Below, one piece after another: positions 1-8,374 of a DNA stretch of 38,757 bases (position 1 is its first letter; every line of letters starts with the position of its first letter). The notes under the pieces were generated by a model. That model was not told the DNA's origin, did no database searches, and saw only the letters and a program-made list of their open reading frames with translations. Where the stretch lies: contig JAIOPB010000048.1 in NCBI GenBank assembly GCA_021414105.1, positions 1 through 38,757 of the forward strand, read 5' to 3'. The translations under genes and the position numbers were made by a program. This DNA comes from Nitrosarchaeum sp. GTDB lineage: Archaea > Thermoproteota > Nitrososphaeria > Nitrososphaerales > Nitrosopumilaceae.

Positions 1-531
1 ACAACAAAACAAGGAGAACCAATTCTTGCAGCATCAACAGATAGACTACACAATATTGCAGGGACATATGTCGGAAAAGATGATCCAATATGCCTAATCA
101 GAACACAAAAGAATTTTCCAGCAACAGAAGAAGTAGGTAGTGTGTTTAACAATCCACACTATGTTGCAGGAAACACAAGAGGAAGTCACAACATGCCACT
201 AATGCCAGTAAAACTAAACTCTGCAGCATCGATCAACTTTTGTATTCCAATTGTAGAGGCACTTGTCTTTAGCATGCACGATGGAAAACTGACAGGCCCG
301 TTTGATGGATTTTCAACTCCAGATTGGGATTACATACGAGAGATCGCAACAAAAAAAGCACTTGCAATGAGAAGCCAGGGATTCATTCACCCAGCTACAC
401 TTGTTCCATCAGAATTAGAATATGCTGAAGGATACAGAGCCAGAATAGAAATACTAGAAGCCAAGATGAAACCAATAGAGGAATCTGTTGCAAAGTCACA
501 AAAGAAAGAAAATTACGAAGATCCAGATTAG
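1..531 (+). CDS. fbp: Fructose-1,6-bisphosphate aldolase/phosphatase, C-terminal part (5' end outside window)
   Basis: Reading frame 1 is open from the first base and ends at TAG 529-531, giving the last 176 residues. The segment with NPHYVAGNTRGSHNMPLMPV, followed by a Phe-Asp-Gly-Phe stretch and a C-terminal helix, is characteristic of the archaeal class V bifunctional enzyme. In that family one active site condenses triose phosphates to fructose-1,6-bisphosphate and then dephosphorylates it to fructose-6-phosphate, making gluconeogenesis effectively one-way. The N-terminal metal-binding residues lie outside the window. The last 20 residues are charged and probably disordered. A gluconeogenic role fits an autotroph building sugars from fixed carbon. 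The family call is firm; the length and start cannot be judged here. Confidence 0.9.
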   Translation, partial: TTKQGEPILAASTDRLHNIAGTYVGKDDPICLIRTQKNFPATEEVGSVFNNPHYVAGNTRGSHNMPLMPVKLNSAASINFCIPIVEALVFSMHDGKLTGPFDGFSTPDWDYIREIATKKALAMRSQGFIHPATLVPSELEYAEGYRARIEILEAKMKPIEESVAKSQKKENYEDPD

Positions 532-590
532 AGAAAACATAACAAAATTGAGAAATAGTTAAAAGAAATTACAACATACCAAAATCACCC

Positions 591-1001
591 TTGCAGCGAA
601 TCTTGAAGGTTTTTGATTGGAAGACATACATCTTTACAGCCGTTGCAGTAATTTCATTTTCAAATTTTATGGCAGTATTATTTGGGCAAACCATACCAGC
701 AACATTTATGACATTTTTTAGATATGCTGGCGAGACAATAATTTTAGGAGCAGTGTTTTTGTTTGCACTGTTATGGCTGTTAAAGGCAAGACCACACAAT
801 CGTCCAAAGAGCTATTCAATAGTAGTCTTTGATGTGTATGGAAAAGAAAGCGAGATAAGCGACATCCGCACTGAATTTAAGACTCATGATGTAGCTTGGA
901 GCTTTATGAAACAGTACAAAAAATCATACCCATTATACAATTTTGCCATGGTATCAAAACTTTCAAAATCAGACAAGCCAACTATTTTCAGATACATCTA
1001 A
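591..1001 (+). CDS. Conserved-looking two-helix membrane protein of unknown function
   Basis: A 136-residue ORF with a TTG start at 591; the next Met in frame is at residue 26, inside the first hydrophobic segment, so TTG is the more sensible start. Hydrophobic segments at about residues 12-32 and 47-65 are followed by a soluble C-terminal part of roughly 70 residues. That part has an alternating strand/helix pattern and a Tyr-Ser-Ile-Val-Val-Phe-Asp-Val-Tyr-Gly-Lys core. I do not recognise the domain. It lies 59 bases after fbp and 39 before the ligase gene, all on the same strand, so it could be co-transcribed. A minus-strand ORF covering the same DNA is judged a shadow. Confidence 0.6.
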   Translation: MQRILKVFDWKTYIFTAVAVISFSNFMAVLFGQTIPATFMTFFRYAGETIILGAVFLFALLWLLKARPHNRPKSYSIVVFDVYGKESEISDIRTEFKTHDVAWSFMKQYKKSYPLYNFAMVSKLSKSDKPTIFRYI

Positions 1002-1040
1002 GATTCAGACTTTTATTCAGGATAATACAATAGAACTAAA

Positions 1041-2813
1041 GTGGAGTTTTCTATTCTAGCTGATGCATTTAGTAAAATGGAATCAACTACAAAGAGATTA
1101 GAGTTAACACAACATCTTGTGGAATTATTTGAAAAGACTCCACAAGATGTGATTTCAAGAATTGTTTATCTCTTACAAGGAAAATTAAGACCGGATTTTG
1201 AAGGAGTTGAATTAGGAGTTGCAGAAAAGCTGGCAATAAGAGCAATAGCAAAATCAGCAGGGTCTGACAACGCTGAAAAGAAAATTGAAGATGAGTACAG
1301 AAAAAGTGGGGACTTGGGACATGCAGCATCCAAAATTTTAGAGCAAAAGGAACAGACCACGTTTATGGTTCAAGATATTACAGTTGAGCGAGTTTATGAG
1401 AACTTGTTTACAATTGCAAAACTAGAAGGCTCAAAGACTCAGGACAGAAAAATGAAATACATTTCAGGACTACTCAACGATGCAAGTCCAGTTGAAGCTA
1501 AATTCATTCTAAAGATTTTACTTGGAACATTACGATTAGGCATTGCAGAAAATACAGTAATGGATGCACTTGCCATTGCGTTTACAAACAATAAGGAAAA
1601 TAGAAAAGTTTTGGAGCATGCATACAATGTATCAAGTGATCTAGGAAAGGTTGCAGATACCATTGCAAGTAAAGGATTGAAAGGCGTAGAAGAATTTGAA
1701 ATTAATTTGTTTAATCCCATACGACCAATGCTGGCAGACAGAGTAAAAAGCGAAGAAGAAGCAGTTGAAAAACTAGGAAGCAACTTTGCTGCAGAATACA
1801 AACTAGACGGAGAAAGAGTTCAATTGCACATTGAAGGAGAGAAAGTAGTATTATTTTCAAGAAGCTTGGAAAACATTACAAGCTATTATCCAGATATTGT
1901 AGAAAAAATTCCTAAAGCAATTCAAGCACAAAAAGTAATTTTAGAAGCAGAGGCAGTTGCAATCAATGAAAACACTGGAGAGTTTTTGCCATTCCAAGAA
2001 CTGATGCATCGAAGAAGAAAATATCAAGTAGAAAAAGCAGTGTCACAGTATCCAATCACTGTAAACTTTTTTGATATATTGTATCATGATGGAAAAAGCT
2101 GTTTGGAATTAGGATACAAAGAAAGAAGAAGTCTTTTGGAAAAAATTGTAAAAGAAGATGACTATGCAAAGCACATACCAATGACTATCATAAACAATCA
2201 AGACGACATTGAAGAATTTTTGGAAAATAGCATCAACTCTGGATGTGAGGGAGTGATGCTAAAGATGTTAGACAAACCATATCAAGCTGGCTCCAGAGGA
2301 AGTTATTGGCTAAAACTAAAACGAGAATACAGAAATGAACTTGGAGACAGTCTTGACCTTGTAGTAATTGGTGCATTTTTTGGAAAGGGTAGACGAACTG
2401 GAAAATATGGAACCTTGCTTTTAGCTTCATATGATTATGACACTGACATATTTACAAGCATATGCAAAGTTGGAACGGGATTTACAGATGAAGACTTGGA
2501 TCAGCTCTATCAGATTCTATCAGATAAAGTAACAATAAAGAAAAATCCAAGAATAGACAGTGAGATGGAAGCTGATGTATGGTTTGAGCCAGAACTAGTA
2601 ATTGAAGTGGTTGCATCGGAAATAACTCTGAGTCCAATTCACAAGGCAGCAAGAAATGAAATTAGAAAAGACACGGGATTGGCATTGCGATTTCCAAAGT
2701 TTACTGGAAAAATACGACTGGAAAAAGATGCAGAGGATGCATCAACTAATGAAGAGATAATGACGCTATTCAAAGGGCAGAAAAAAGTAGCTCATGACAA
2801 AAATTTAATGTAA
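1041..2813 (+). CDS. lig: ATP-dependent DNA ligase
   Basis: A 590-residue protein, the usual length of archaeal replicative ligases. It joins Okazaki fragments and repair nicks using ATP. The order of parts is an N-terminal DNA-binding helical domain (about 1-220), the nucleotidyltransferase domain and an OB fold. Motif I is EYKLDGERVQ, with the AMP-accepting lysine at residue 254. Further motifs are LEAEAVAI, the Phe-Gln-Glu-Leu-Met-His-Arg-Arg-Arg-Lys stretch, EGVMLK and WLKLKREY. The start is GTG at 1041; no nearer upstream start keeps a sensible N-terminus. The end (EKDAEDASTNEEIMTLF then a basic tail) is typical. All catalytic motifs are present and nothing looks degraded. Confidence 0.95.
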   Translation: MEFSILADAFSKMESTTKRLELTQHLVELFEKTPQDVISRIVYLLQGKLRPDFEGVELGVAEKLAIRAIAKSAGSDNAEKKIEDEYRKSGDLGHAASKILEQKEQTTFMVQDITVERVYENLFTIAKLEGSKTQDRKMKYISGLLNDASPVEAKFILKILLGTLRLGIAENTVMDALAIAFTNNKENRKVLEHAYNVSSDLGKVADTIASKGLKGVEEFEINLFNPIRPMLADRVKSEEEAVEKLGSNFAAEYKLDGERVQLHIEGEKVVLFSRSLENITSYYPDIVEKIPKAIQAQKVILEAEAVAINENTGEFLPFQELMHRRRKYQVEKAVSQYPITVNFFDILYHDGKSCLELGYKERRSLLEKIVKEDDYAKHIPMTIINNQDDIEEFLENSINSGCEGVMLKMLDKPYQAGSRGSYWLKLKREYRNELGDSLDLVVIGAFFGKGRRTGKYGTLLLASYDYDTDIFTSICKVGTGFTDEDLDQLYQILSDKVTIKKNPRIDSEMEADVWFEPELVIEVVASEITLSPIHKAARNEIRKDTGLALRFPKFTGKIRLEKDAEDASTNEEIMTLFKGQKKVAHDKNLM

Positions 2814-2881
2814 TTTATGCGCAAAAATTACAATCAATCATAGAGGATTTAAATTACCTGAACATATTTTGAAATCTAGAA

Positions 2882-3535
2882 ATGTATAGCGGAGAGCTTG
2901 AAGTTCAAGCAAAAAGAAAGGCTATAGCAGTTTTACAAGACGAAATCAACAGAATTTTAAATGCGGCCAGAGAACTTGCAACACTACCAGACCTGATGAT
3001 GAAAAAAGACAAGACAGGTATCAAAAATTCACTTGAGCAAATATCAACTATCGAAGAAGAAGTGGAAAATCTTAGAAGAAAAATCACTAGGGAAGTAGCT
3101 GACGTCGGAGGTTTGATCATGAACAGAGAGAACCTTCTCAATACAGCATACACAATGGATGAGATTGCAGGTTACATCACCGGAATAGCATTCAAGCTTT
3201 CTAACATCAAGATAACGACACTAAAAAGTGCAAAGCTGGACGAAGATATCACAAAGTTGATTGAGTTGGTAGTAGACGAAGTTTACAAACTAAATGAGAT
3301 CATACGTAGTCTAAACACCAATACTGCTAATGCAATTGAACTAGCACAAGAAACACAAAAGATAGAACGTGAGATAGACGTCAAATATAGACAGGCAACA
3401 ATCAAGCTTTTATCAGAAGTTACAAACACCAAAGAACTATTGCTGATAAAAGACGTAATTGAGGGAATTGAAGAAATGTCAGACAAATGTCAGCGTGTCT
3501 CAGATTCTTTCATACTACTAGCATTGAGTCTATAA
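2882..3535 (+). CDS. DUF47/PhoU-like phosphate transport regulator
   Basis: An all-helical protein of 217 residues with long amphipathic heptads and the pattern of the DUF47 family, which resembles PhoU. One internal segment reads TAYTMDEIAGYITGIAFKLS and the C-terminus reads DVIEGIEEMSDKCQRVSDSFIL; such Glu/Asp-rich segments are where PhoU-like proteins hold metal. Members often partner PiT-type phosphate permeases, but no permease is adjacent here. It lies 68 bases after the ligase gene, with an ATG start directly after an AT-rich stretch. The family assignment rests on pattern recognition; the exact substrate or partner is not visible. Confidence 0.75.
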   Translation: MYSGELEVQAKRKAIAVLQDEINRILNAARELATLPDLMMKKDKTGIKNSLEQISTIEEEVENLRRKITREVADVGGLIMNRENLLNTAYTMDEIAGYITGIAFKLSNIKITTLKSAKLDEDITKLIELVVDEVYKLNEIIRSLNTNTANAIELAQETQKIEREIDVKYRQATIKLLSEVTNTKELLLIKDVIEGIEEMSDKCQRVSDSFILLALSL

Positions 3536-3635
3536 ACCACATCCATTTTTTTACTTTAAAATTTTTATCTTATTTTGCAAAAAAAATTAGCTATAACCAA
3601 GATAGTTTGTCTCAGAGAAGTTACATTACGTAAAA

Positions 3636-3743
3636 ATGAAAAATATAACAGAGAAGCAAATAAAGAAAATTAAACAGAGAGTAATTGAGGCTTGCAAAAA
3701 TGACTCGGGTCATACAGTGAAGTTATGCGCAGATTCAGAGTAG
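3636..3743 (+). CDS. Possible 35-residue basic small protein
   Basis: An ATG-to-TAG ORF of 35 codons in the 243-base gap between the DUF47 gene and endA. It begins with a Lys/Ile-rich amphipathic helix-like stretch and contains two cysteines (residues 20 and 31). A T-rich stretch (3541-3575) lies upstream and could be the end of the previous transcript. There is no recognisable domain. It could be a real small protein or chance; the remaining gap shows nothing else. Confidence 0.25.
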   Translation: MKNITEKQIKKIKQRVIEACKNDSGHTVKLCADSE

Positions 3744-3778
3744 AGAATTCATATACACAGATTATTTAAAAAAGCTAG

Positions 3779-4315
3779 ATGCGAACAGAACTAATTGAAA
3801 ATAGAATCATCGTATGGAATATTGAAGATTCACGCAAATTATTTAGCCATGGGTATTACGGTAAACCAATTGGAATTCCAAAACCAAAACCTGAAGAAAT
3901 CAACGTTCCATTAATTTTAGACCTCATAGAAGGACTGTACTTGCTTGAGAATAAAAAAATCACCATTTACAAATCAAATCAAAAGATCACAGTTGAAGAG
4001 ATGACAGAAAAATGTAAAAAAGAATATCATGATTTTGATAAAAAATATCTAGTATACAAAAACTTTCGAGACAAAGGATATGTGATTAATCCAGGAATAA
4101 AATTTGGATGTGATTTTGCAGTGTATGAGAAAGGACCTGGCATTGATCATGCACCATTTTTGATTCAGGTGTATAACAGAAACGACCCAATCACATCAAC
4201 TGGAATTGTTTTGGCAGGAAGACTTGCAACCACAGTAAGAAAGCAATTCATCTTGGCAATACCAAGAGGAAAAGATAAAGTGGATTTTCTTGCGTTAGAC
4301 TGGTGGAAAGCTTAG
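3779..4315 (+). CDS. endA: tRNA-splicing endonuclease
   Basis: 178 residues, the size of the archaeal homodimer or homotetramer-forming EndA. It cuts the bulge-helix-bulge at exon-intron junctions of precursor tRNA. The catalytic triad is visible: Tyr116 in GCDFAVY, His124 in GPGIDHAPF and Lys155 in ATTVRK, almost the positions known for the Methanocaldococcus enzyme (115, 125, 156). The N-terminal half is a short degenerate domain, and the motif LVYKNFRDKGYVINPGIKFG is typical. An AT-rich TATA-like stretch (about 3759-3770) lies close to the ATG, implying a very short or absent leader. Confidence 0.95.
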   Translation: MRTELIENRIIVWNIEDSRKLFSHGYYGKPIGIPKPKPEEINVPLILDLIEGLYLLENKKITIYKSNQKITVEEMTEKCKKEYHDFDKKYLVYKNFRDKGYVINPGIKFGCDFAVYEKGPGIDHAPFLIQVYNRNDPITSTGIVLAGRLATTVRKQFILAIPRGKDKVDFLALDWWKA

Positions 4316-4689
4316 ACGTTTTTTATGTGACCAGCTATTCTATCATAAATCTCAAAGAGCTCTTTTGTAATTCCAAACTCTAGATGATTCTTCCATTTGT
4401 TTCGAATTCTAATGGCACCATCAGTTGGCTCTATGTAGATTGTAGCGTCAGAGATGGATTGTTTTGCAATCATCTCATTTAGTGTGCTGTCCTCATTGAG
4501 CTTTTGTGCAAGACTACCGCTGCCATTCCATTCTACTTTAAGAATTGTTTTTGATGAAAAATGTCCTTTTGTTGTAAGTTTAGTGGTAGCAACGTAGTTT
4601 ACTCCATGATCAGTTTGCTTTCTGACAATAAAGTGTGCTTGGTATCTATCAAACGCACCCCATGGCATTGGATTTGGATCTTGCATCAT
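4312..4689 (-). CDS. Conserved-looking protein of unknown function (125 aa)
   Basis: A 125-residue soluble protein with alternating strands: YQAHFIVRKQTDHGVNYVATT, then KTILKVEWNG, then ATIYIEPTDGAIRIRNKWKNH. This suggests a small beta-rich fold with a C-terminal helix. I do not recognise the family. Its ATG overlaps the TAA of the upstream gene by one base (TAATG), so the two are very likely translationally coupled. Its 3' end overlaps the end of endA by four bases on the opposite strand. No catalytic signature is visible. Confidence 0.6.
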   Translation of the reverse strand: MMQDPNPMPWGAFDRYQAHFIVRKQTDHGVNYVATTKLTTKGHFSSKTILKVEWNGSGSLAQKLNEDSTLNEMIAKQSISDATIYIEPTDGAIRIRNKWKNHLEFGITKELFEIYDRIAGHIKNV

Positions 4690-4934
4690 TATCCCTTTTG
4701 AATAATTTGAATCACGTCAATATTAGAACTCTTAACATCAAGACAACCTTTGTTTGTCATCATTCTAGGAGTATGAGAAAAATATCTACTGTAATAATCA
4801 CCTTTTTCAACATCATCAGTTCCAATTTGTTTTGATTCGGAATCAACTCCGATCTTTTTTAGCATATCAGAAAATTTCTCAGGCCAAGATTGTAAGATAA
4901 ATGTGTCTGGCTCTGAATCATGCATGAAAGACAA
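4689..4934 (-). CDS. Small protein of unknown function, coupled to the next gene
   Basis: Up to 81 residues with a TTG start at 4934; an ATG three codons inside (4925) is an equally possible start. The sequence is soluble and charged, with a Trp-Pro-Glu-Lys-Phe segment, an Asp/Glu-rich middle (IGTDDVEKGDYYSRYF) and a Cys near residue 63. No family is recognised. It heads a two-gene unit with the 125-residue protein via a one-base stop/start overlap. The 149-base gap to the dehydrogenase gene at 5084 must hold divergent promoters. Confidence 0.5.
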   Translation of the reverse strand: MSFMHDSEPDTFILQSWPEKFSDMLKKIGVDSESKQIGTDDVEKGDYYSRYFSHTPRMMTNKGCLDVKSSNIDVIQIIQKG

Positions 4935-5083
4935 AAAACCATACCCACAAATAAAGATATCAAGAAATTATTTGCTCATAGAGATCAGGATTAGAGCAAC
5001 ATTGGAAAGGGATCTTGACAATATCTAGTAGATTAAACATAATATCTAAGTAATGAACACATTACAAAATTGTTAATAAAAAT

Positions 5084-6106
5084 ATGAAATGTGTTAGAAA
5101 AAATCAAACATCAGGAGTTAGTCTTGTAGATGTTCCAGAACCAACATGTGGAGATGGCGATGTGTTAATAAAAATGAAATCATGTGGAATATGCGGATCA
5201 GATTTAGGAAACATATTTGGAGATTCATGCAGACCATCATCCAAGCTTGGACATGAAGTTACAGGAGTCATTGTAAAAAAAGGTAGCAATGTTAAAGAAT
5301 TTAATTTGGATGACAGAGTGTTTGTACATCATCATTCACCTTGTAATAATTGTCATTATTGTAAACATGGAAATCAGACAATGTGTGAAAACTATGTTGA
5401 ATGTTTAGAGCCTTGTGGGATGTCTGAAAAATTTCTGATTCCTAAATGGAATATCAAACATGAAAGCTTGATCAAAATTTCAGATACTATGAGTTTTGAG
5501 GAAGCATCACTAATTGAACCACTAGCATGTTGCATTAGATCTTGGAAGAAAATTTCTTTTTCAAAAAATGATTCGGTGCTAGTATTTGGAGCAGGACCGA
5601 TTGGAGTCATGCATGCAATGTTAGCAAAACACTATGGATTTGGAAAGATATTTTGTGTAGACACTAATGAATTTAGATTAAATTTCTGCAAGGAGGCAAA
5701 TATTGGCATTCCATTGAAAGGAAATGAGTCGGATATTAGTGAAAAAATCAAGATATACACGGATAACTTGGATTTGATCATAATTGCCACTTCACAGACA
5801 GAAGTTGTTCATGATGCAATTAATTTAGTAAGAAAGGGGGGCACGATTCTTTTGTTTGGGGAACCAAGCAAAGAGTGTGAATTAAAAATAGAGCTGAGCA
5901 AGATATATTCAAAAGAAATTTCAATTATTCCAAGCTATGCTGCTTCAACAGATGAGATAAGAGAATCATTTGAAATTATAAACAATAAATCAATTAACAT
6001 TAAGCAGTTAATAACACATAAAGTTTCCATTCAGGATATCACAAAAGCTCTGAATTATGCTAGAACTGGAGATGGTGTGATGAAAGTCATCATTACAAAT
6101 GAATAG
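5084..6106 (+). CDS. Zinc-dependent medium-chain alcohol/polyol dehydrogenase
   Basis: 340 residues of the MDR superfamily, closest in pattern to sorbitol, threonine and related polyol dehydrogenases. Catalytic zinc ligands are probably Cys37 (CGICGSD), His57-Glu58 (GHE) and Glu145 (IEPLACC). The structural zinc loop has Cys87, Cys90, Cys93 and Cys101. The Rossmann motif is VFGAGPIG (167-174), and Asp193 at the end of the second strand favours NAD(H) over NADP(H). The substrate cannot be read from sequence. The gene converges on the ebo-like operon with only 13 bases between stops, so a link is possible but unproven. An oxidation or reduction of a cyclic or linear polyol would fit the neighbouring isomerase-like proteins. 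Confidence 0.85.
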   Translation: MKCVRKNQTSGVSLVDVPEPTCGDGDVLIKMKSCGICGSDLGNIFGDSCRPSSKLGHEVTGVIVKKGSNVKEFNLDDRVFVHHHSPCNNCHYCKHGNQTMCENYVECLEPCGMSEKFLIPKWNIKHESLIKISDTMSFEEASLIEPLACCIRSWKKISFSKNDSVLVFGAGPIGVMHAMLAKHYGFGKIFCVDTNEFRLNFCKEANIGIPLKGNESDISEKIKIYTDNLDLIIIATSQTEVVHDAINLVRKGGTILLFGEPSKECELKIELSKIYSKEISIIPSYAASTDEIRESFEIINNKSINIKQLITHKVSIQDITKALNYARTGDGVMKVIITNE

Positions 6107-6119
6107 TGATTAAAAATTA

Positions 6120-7469
6120 TTACAAGATTGAATCATTTGGAAGAGAATAACTACAGTTAAAGAATTTCAATATGGTTGGTGCTATTTGAGTGACATCTAT
6201 GAGATCAGTTTCTTTTTTTGGCTTGATAGACATTCCAAATATAGGTAGAGTATCAGTATTTTCACTATCAAACACACCATGAGAGCCTTTGATCAAAGAA
6301 ACATCATGAGAAATTCTTTTAGTCACTGAATCGAAAAATAATTCGAGTGGATCATAGCCAGGTTTTCGATGAATGTCAACGCTAAAAGTAAATGATGGGG
6401 CATGATTTTCATCTTCCCACCAATAATAATTAAACCAGCAGTTATCCTTTGCGTATAAAATTAACTCACCGCTTCTTGGATGATTTATGTTTAATTTTAT
6501 TTGAGATTTTTTATCAAGAATTCTTGCAATATTTTTTTCTTTTTTGAAAATTGAAGTAACGACATCATCATAGCCGAATTTTATAAAAACATGTGCCATC
6601 TGATGATCAACCATTGCAAACGCATTGCTGTTTTCAAAATCAATGTATTCTTTTCCCAGTATATTTCGAATGGAAAGTAAACCCTTTTGGCGTAGAAGTA
6701 TGTTTGGAGACAAAGAGTGGGTCACTTCATTAAATCCATATTCAGAGTGAATCATTATTTCATATTCGTTGTCAAGCTTGTTGGTATCAAGAAAATCTAA
6801 CAAATCTCCAATCATATTATCAATCTCAACTAAACTCTGCTTGAATTCATTACTTTGAGGACCATGCTTTTGTGCGGAATAATCCAAGTGGGGTAAATAT
6901 ACAAGTACCAAATCGGGGCTGTGTTTTTTTATTGTATACATTGACGCATCAATTATCCATCGGCTAGACTTGATTGATGCAAATGGACCCCAATACCATT
7001 TGAGATCAAATTCCCCTAGATGTTGAGCAATTTCCTCATAATAATGGACAGGTTTTGAATAACACCACATGATAGTTTTGTCTTCTAGATGAAGTGGCTT
7101 TGGAGTAATAACAAAATCAGAATTTGTGTAAAGAGAATTTTGCCAGAAAAGTACAGCTGTTTTTAATTTTGGGTTTGTTTTCTTTAAAATATCCCAAATT
7201 CTTGGCTTTTGAACCAAACTGTCATACTGTTCCCAGAATGAAACTTGTTTTGTATCTCTATCATAGAATCCATTTGAAATTATGCCATGATCAGCTGGAT
7301 AGTATCCTGAAGTAATCGAAGATTGGACACTACATGTTACTGCAGGAAAAGAAGGGATCATAGGAGAACAAAATCCTTTAGTAAAAATTTTTGAGATGTT
7401 AGGAAGCAAAACATCATCAAATGAATTTTTTGTTAATCCTACAACATTAATCACAATTAATTTTTTCAT
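6120..7469 (-). CDS. Alkaline-phosphatase-superfamily phosphodiesterase/pyrophosphatase, EboF-like
   Basis: 449 residues of the nucleotide pyrophosphatase/phosphodiesterase type. The nucleophile is probably Thr45 in PSFPAVTCSVQSS, followed by TSGYYPADHGIISNGFYD. The metal-binding regions deviate from textbook enzymes: LDYSAQKHGP where DxxGHxxGP is usual, and SEYGF where SDHG is usual, while GSHG near the C-terminus is kept. As I recall, EboF proteins of the bacterial ebo cluster show the same DYxxQ and SEYG variants. There is no signal peptide or membrane helix. It is the last gene of the operon, 50 bases after the UbiA gene. It may hydrolyse a prenyl or nucleotide phosphoester made by its neighbours; the substrate is unknown. 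Confidence 0.8.
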   Translation of the reverse strand: MKKLIVINVVGLTKNSFDDVLLPNISKIFTKGFCSPMIPSFPAVTCSVQSSITSGYYPADHGIISNGFYDRDTKQVSFWEQYDSLVQKPRIWDILKKTNPKLKTAVLFWQNSLYTNSDFVITPKPLHLEDKTIMWCYSKPVHYYEEIAQHLGEFDLKWYWGPFASIKSSRWIIDASMYTIKKHSPDLVLVYLPHLDYSAQKHGPQSNEFKQSLVEIDNMIGDLLDFLDTNKLDNEYEIMIHSEYGFNEVTHSLSPNILLRQKGLLSIRNILGKEYIDFENSNAFAMVDHQMAHVFIKFGYDDVVTSIFKKEKNIARILDKKSQIKLNINHPRSGELILYAKDNCWFNYYWWEDENHAPSFTFSVDIHRKPGYDPLELFFDSVTKRISHDVSLIKGSHGVFDSENTDTLPIFGMSIKPKKETDLIDVTQIAPTILKFFNCSYSLPNDSIL

Positions 7470-7519
7470 TTAATTATTCAAGACACTTTCTAACTTAAAA
7501 ATAAACCATTCATACTAGG

Positions 7520-8374
7520 TTATGTCAAGTATAGCTTTCGTAAAATAATATACGCGGGAAATATCATAGATATTGTTACTATTGCAAAAATAATATTGGA
7601 AAAAGCCATAACCAATATTCCATCTAAAATAGGAATGGAAAGCAATTGAATCGTCACAATTTTTTGTGTGGTCTTGGGAGATTTTTCTGTGAAAATCATC
7701 CAAGGGATATAACTAACAACAACAAAGATTCCAAGAATTAGCCAATGAGTAAATCCCATATCATGTGTTAAAATTACAACATAAACTATAGTGAATAAAA
7801 CAAGGATCAAATTAGCAATTTTTGCTTTTCTAGAATAACCATAACTCTCAGTTTTTGCAAGAATGCTAATTCCTGCTACAAAAATGGCAATTGGAATAGA
7901 CACCCAAATAATTTCAAAATTAAAAATGACTGTACTTGAGCCTAAAATTACATTCAAAAATCGTATAGACGAGAGATTTAGAATTCCAAGAATTTTGATG
8001 TTTTTTAGTTTGATATCATATGCAAATATGAGAATAGTCATAATGACAGATATGATTACTGCTTGGAATCCAACAAAAAATGCAGAAATATTTGCTGCAG
8101 CTAATAATGCAAGACCAAGACATAACGCTGTTTTTCTTGAGATTTTTCCTAAAGGAAGCGGTCTGCCCGGTCGTTCATTTTTATCTATATTGTAATCAAA
8201 ATAATCATTTAATGTCATTCCAGCTAAAAATAAAAAACCTGAAATTGTAAGAAGTGGAAATAAAACAAACCAATCACCAACAAATTCTGAATATATGAAA
8301 AAACCTAAAAAAACATTTGAGAGAGCAGTAAATATTCCTGGAAATCGCACTAGCTGAAAATAGGATTGTATCAT
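7520..8374 (-). CDS. UbiA-family prenyltransferase, EboC-like
   Basis: 284 residues, largely hydrophobic, with about eight or nine membrane helices. The first Asp-rich prenyl-diphosphate site is MTLNDYFDYNIDKNERPGRP, the pattern NDxxDxxxD followed by RPGRPLP. The second site is a reduced YDIKLKNI. Such enzymes attach a prenyl chain to an acceptor inside the membrane; archaeal members include digeranylgeranylglyceryl phosphate synthase. The company of TatD-like, EboE-like and phosphodiesterase genes argues for the EboC role instead. Its ATG overlaps the stop of the EboE-like gene upstream by four bases, a tight operon link. The acceptor is not known. Confidence 0.85.
   Translation of the reverse strand: MIQSYFQLVRFPGIFTALSNVFLGFFIYSEFVGDWFVLFPLLTISGFLFLAGMTLNDYFDYNIDKNERPGRPLPLGKISRKTALCLGLALLAAANISAFFVGFQAVIISVIMTILIFAYDIKLKNIKILGILNLSSIRFLNVILGSSTVIFNFEIIWVSIPIAIFVAGISILAKTESYGYSRKAKIANLILVLFTIVYVVILTHDMGFTHWLILGIFVVVSYIPWMIFTEKSPKTTQKIVTIQLLSIPILDGILVMAFSNIIFAIVTISMIFPAYIILRKLYLT

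Noticed and set aside
7515-7703. Second frame ORF at the end of the UbiA gene
   Set aside because: Lies within the UbiA coding region and is a frame shadow.
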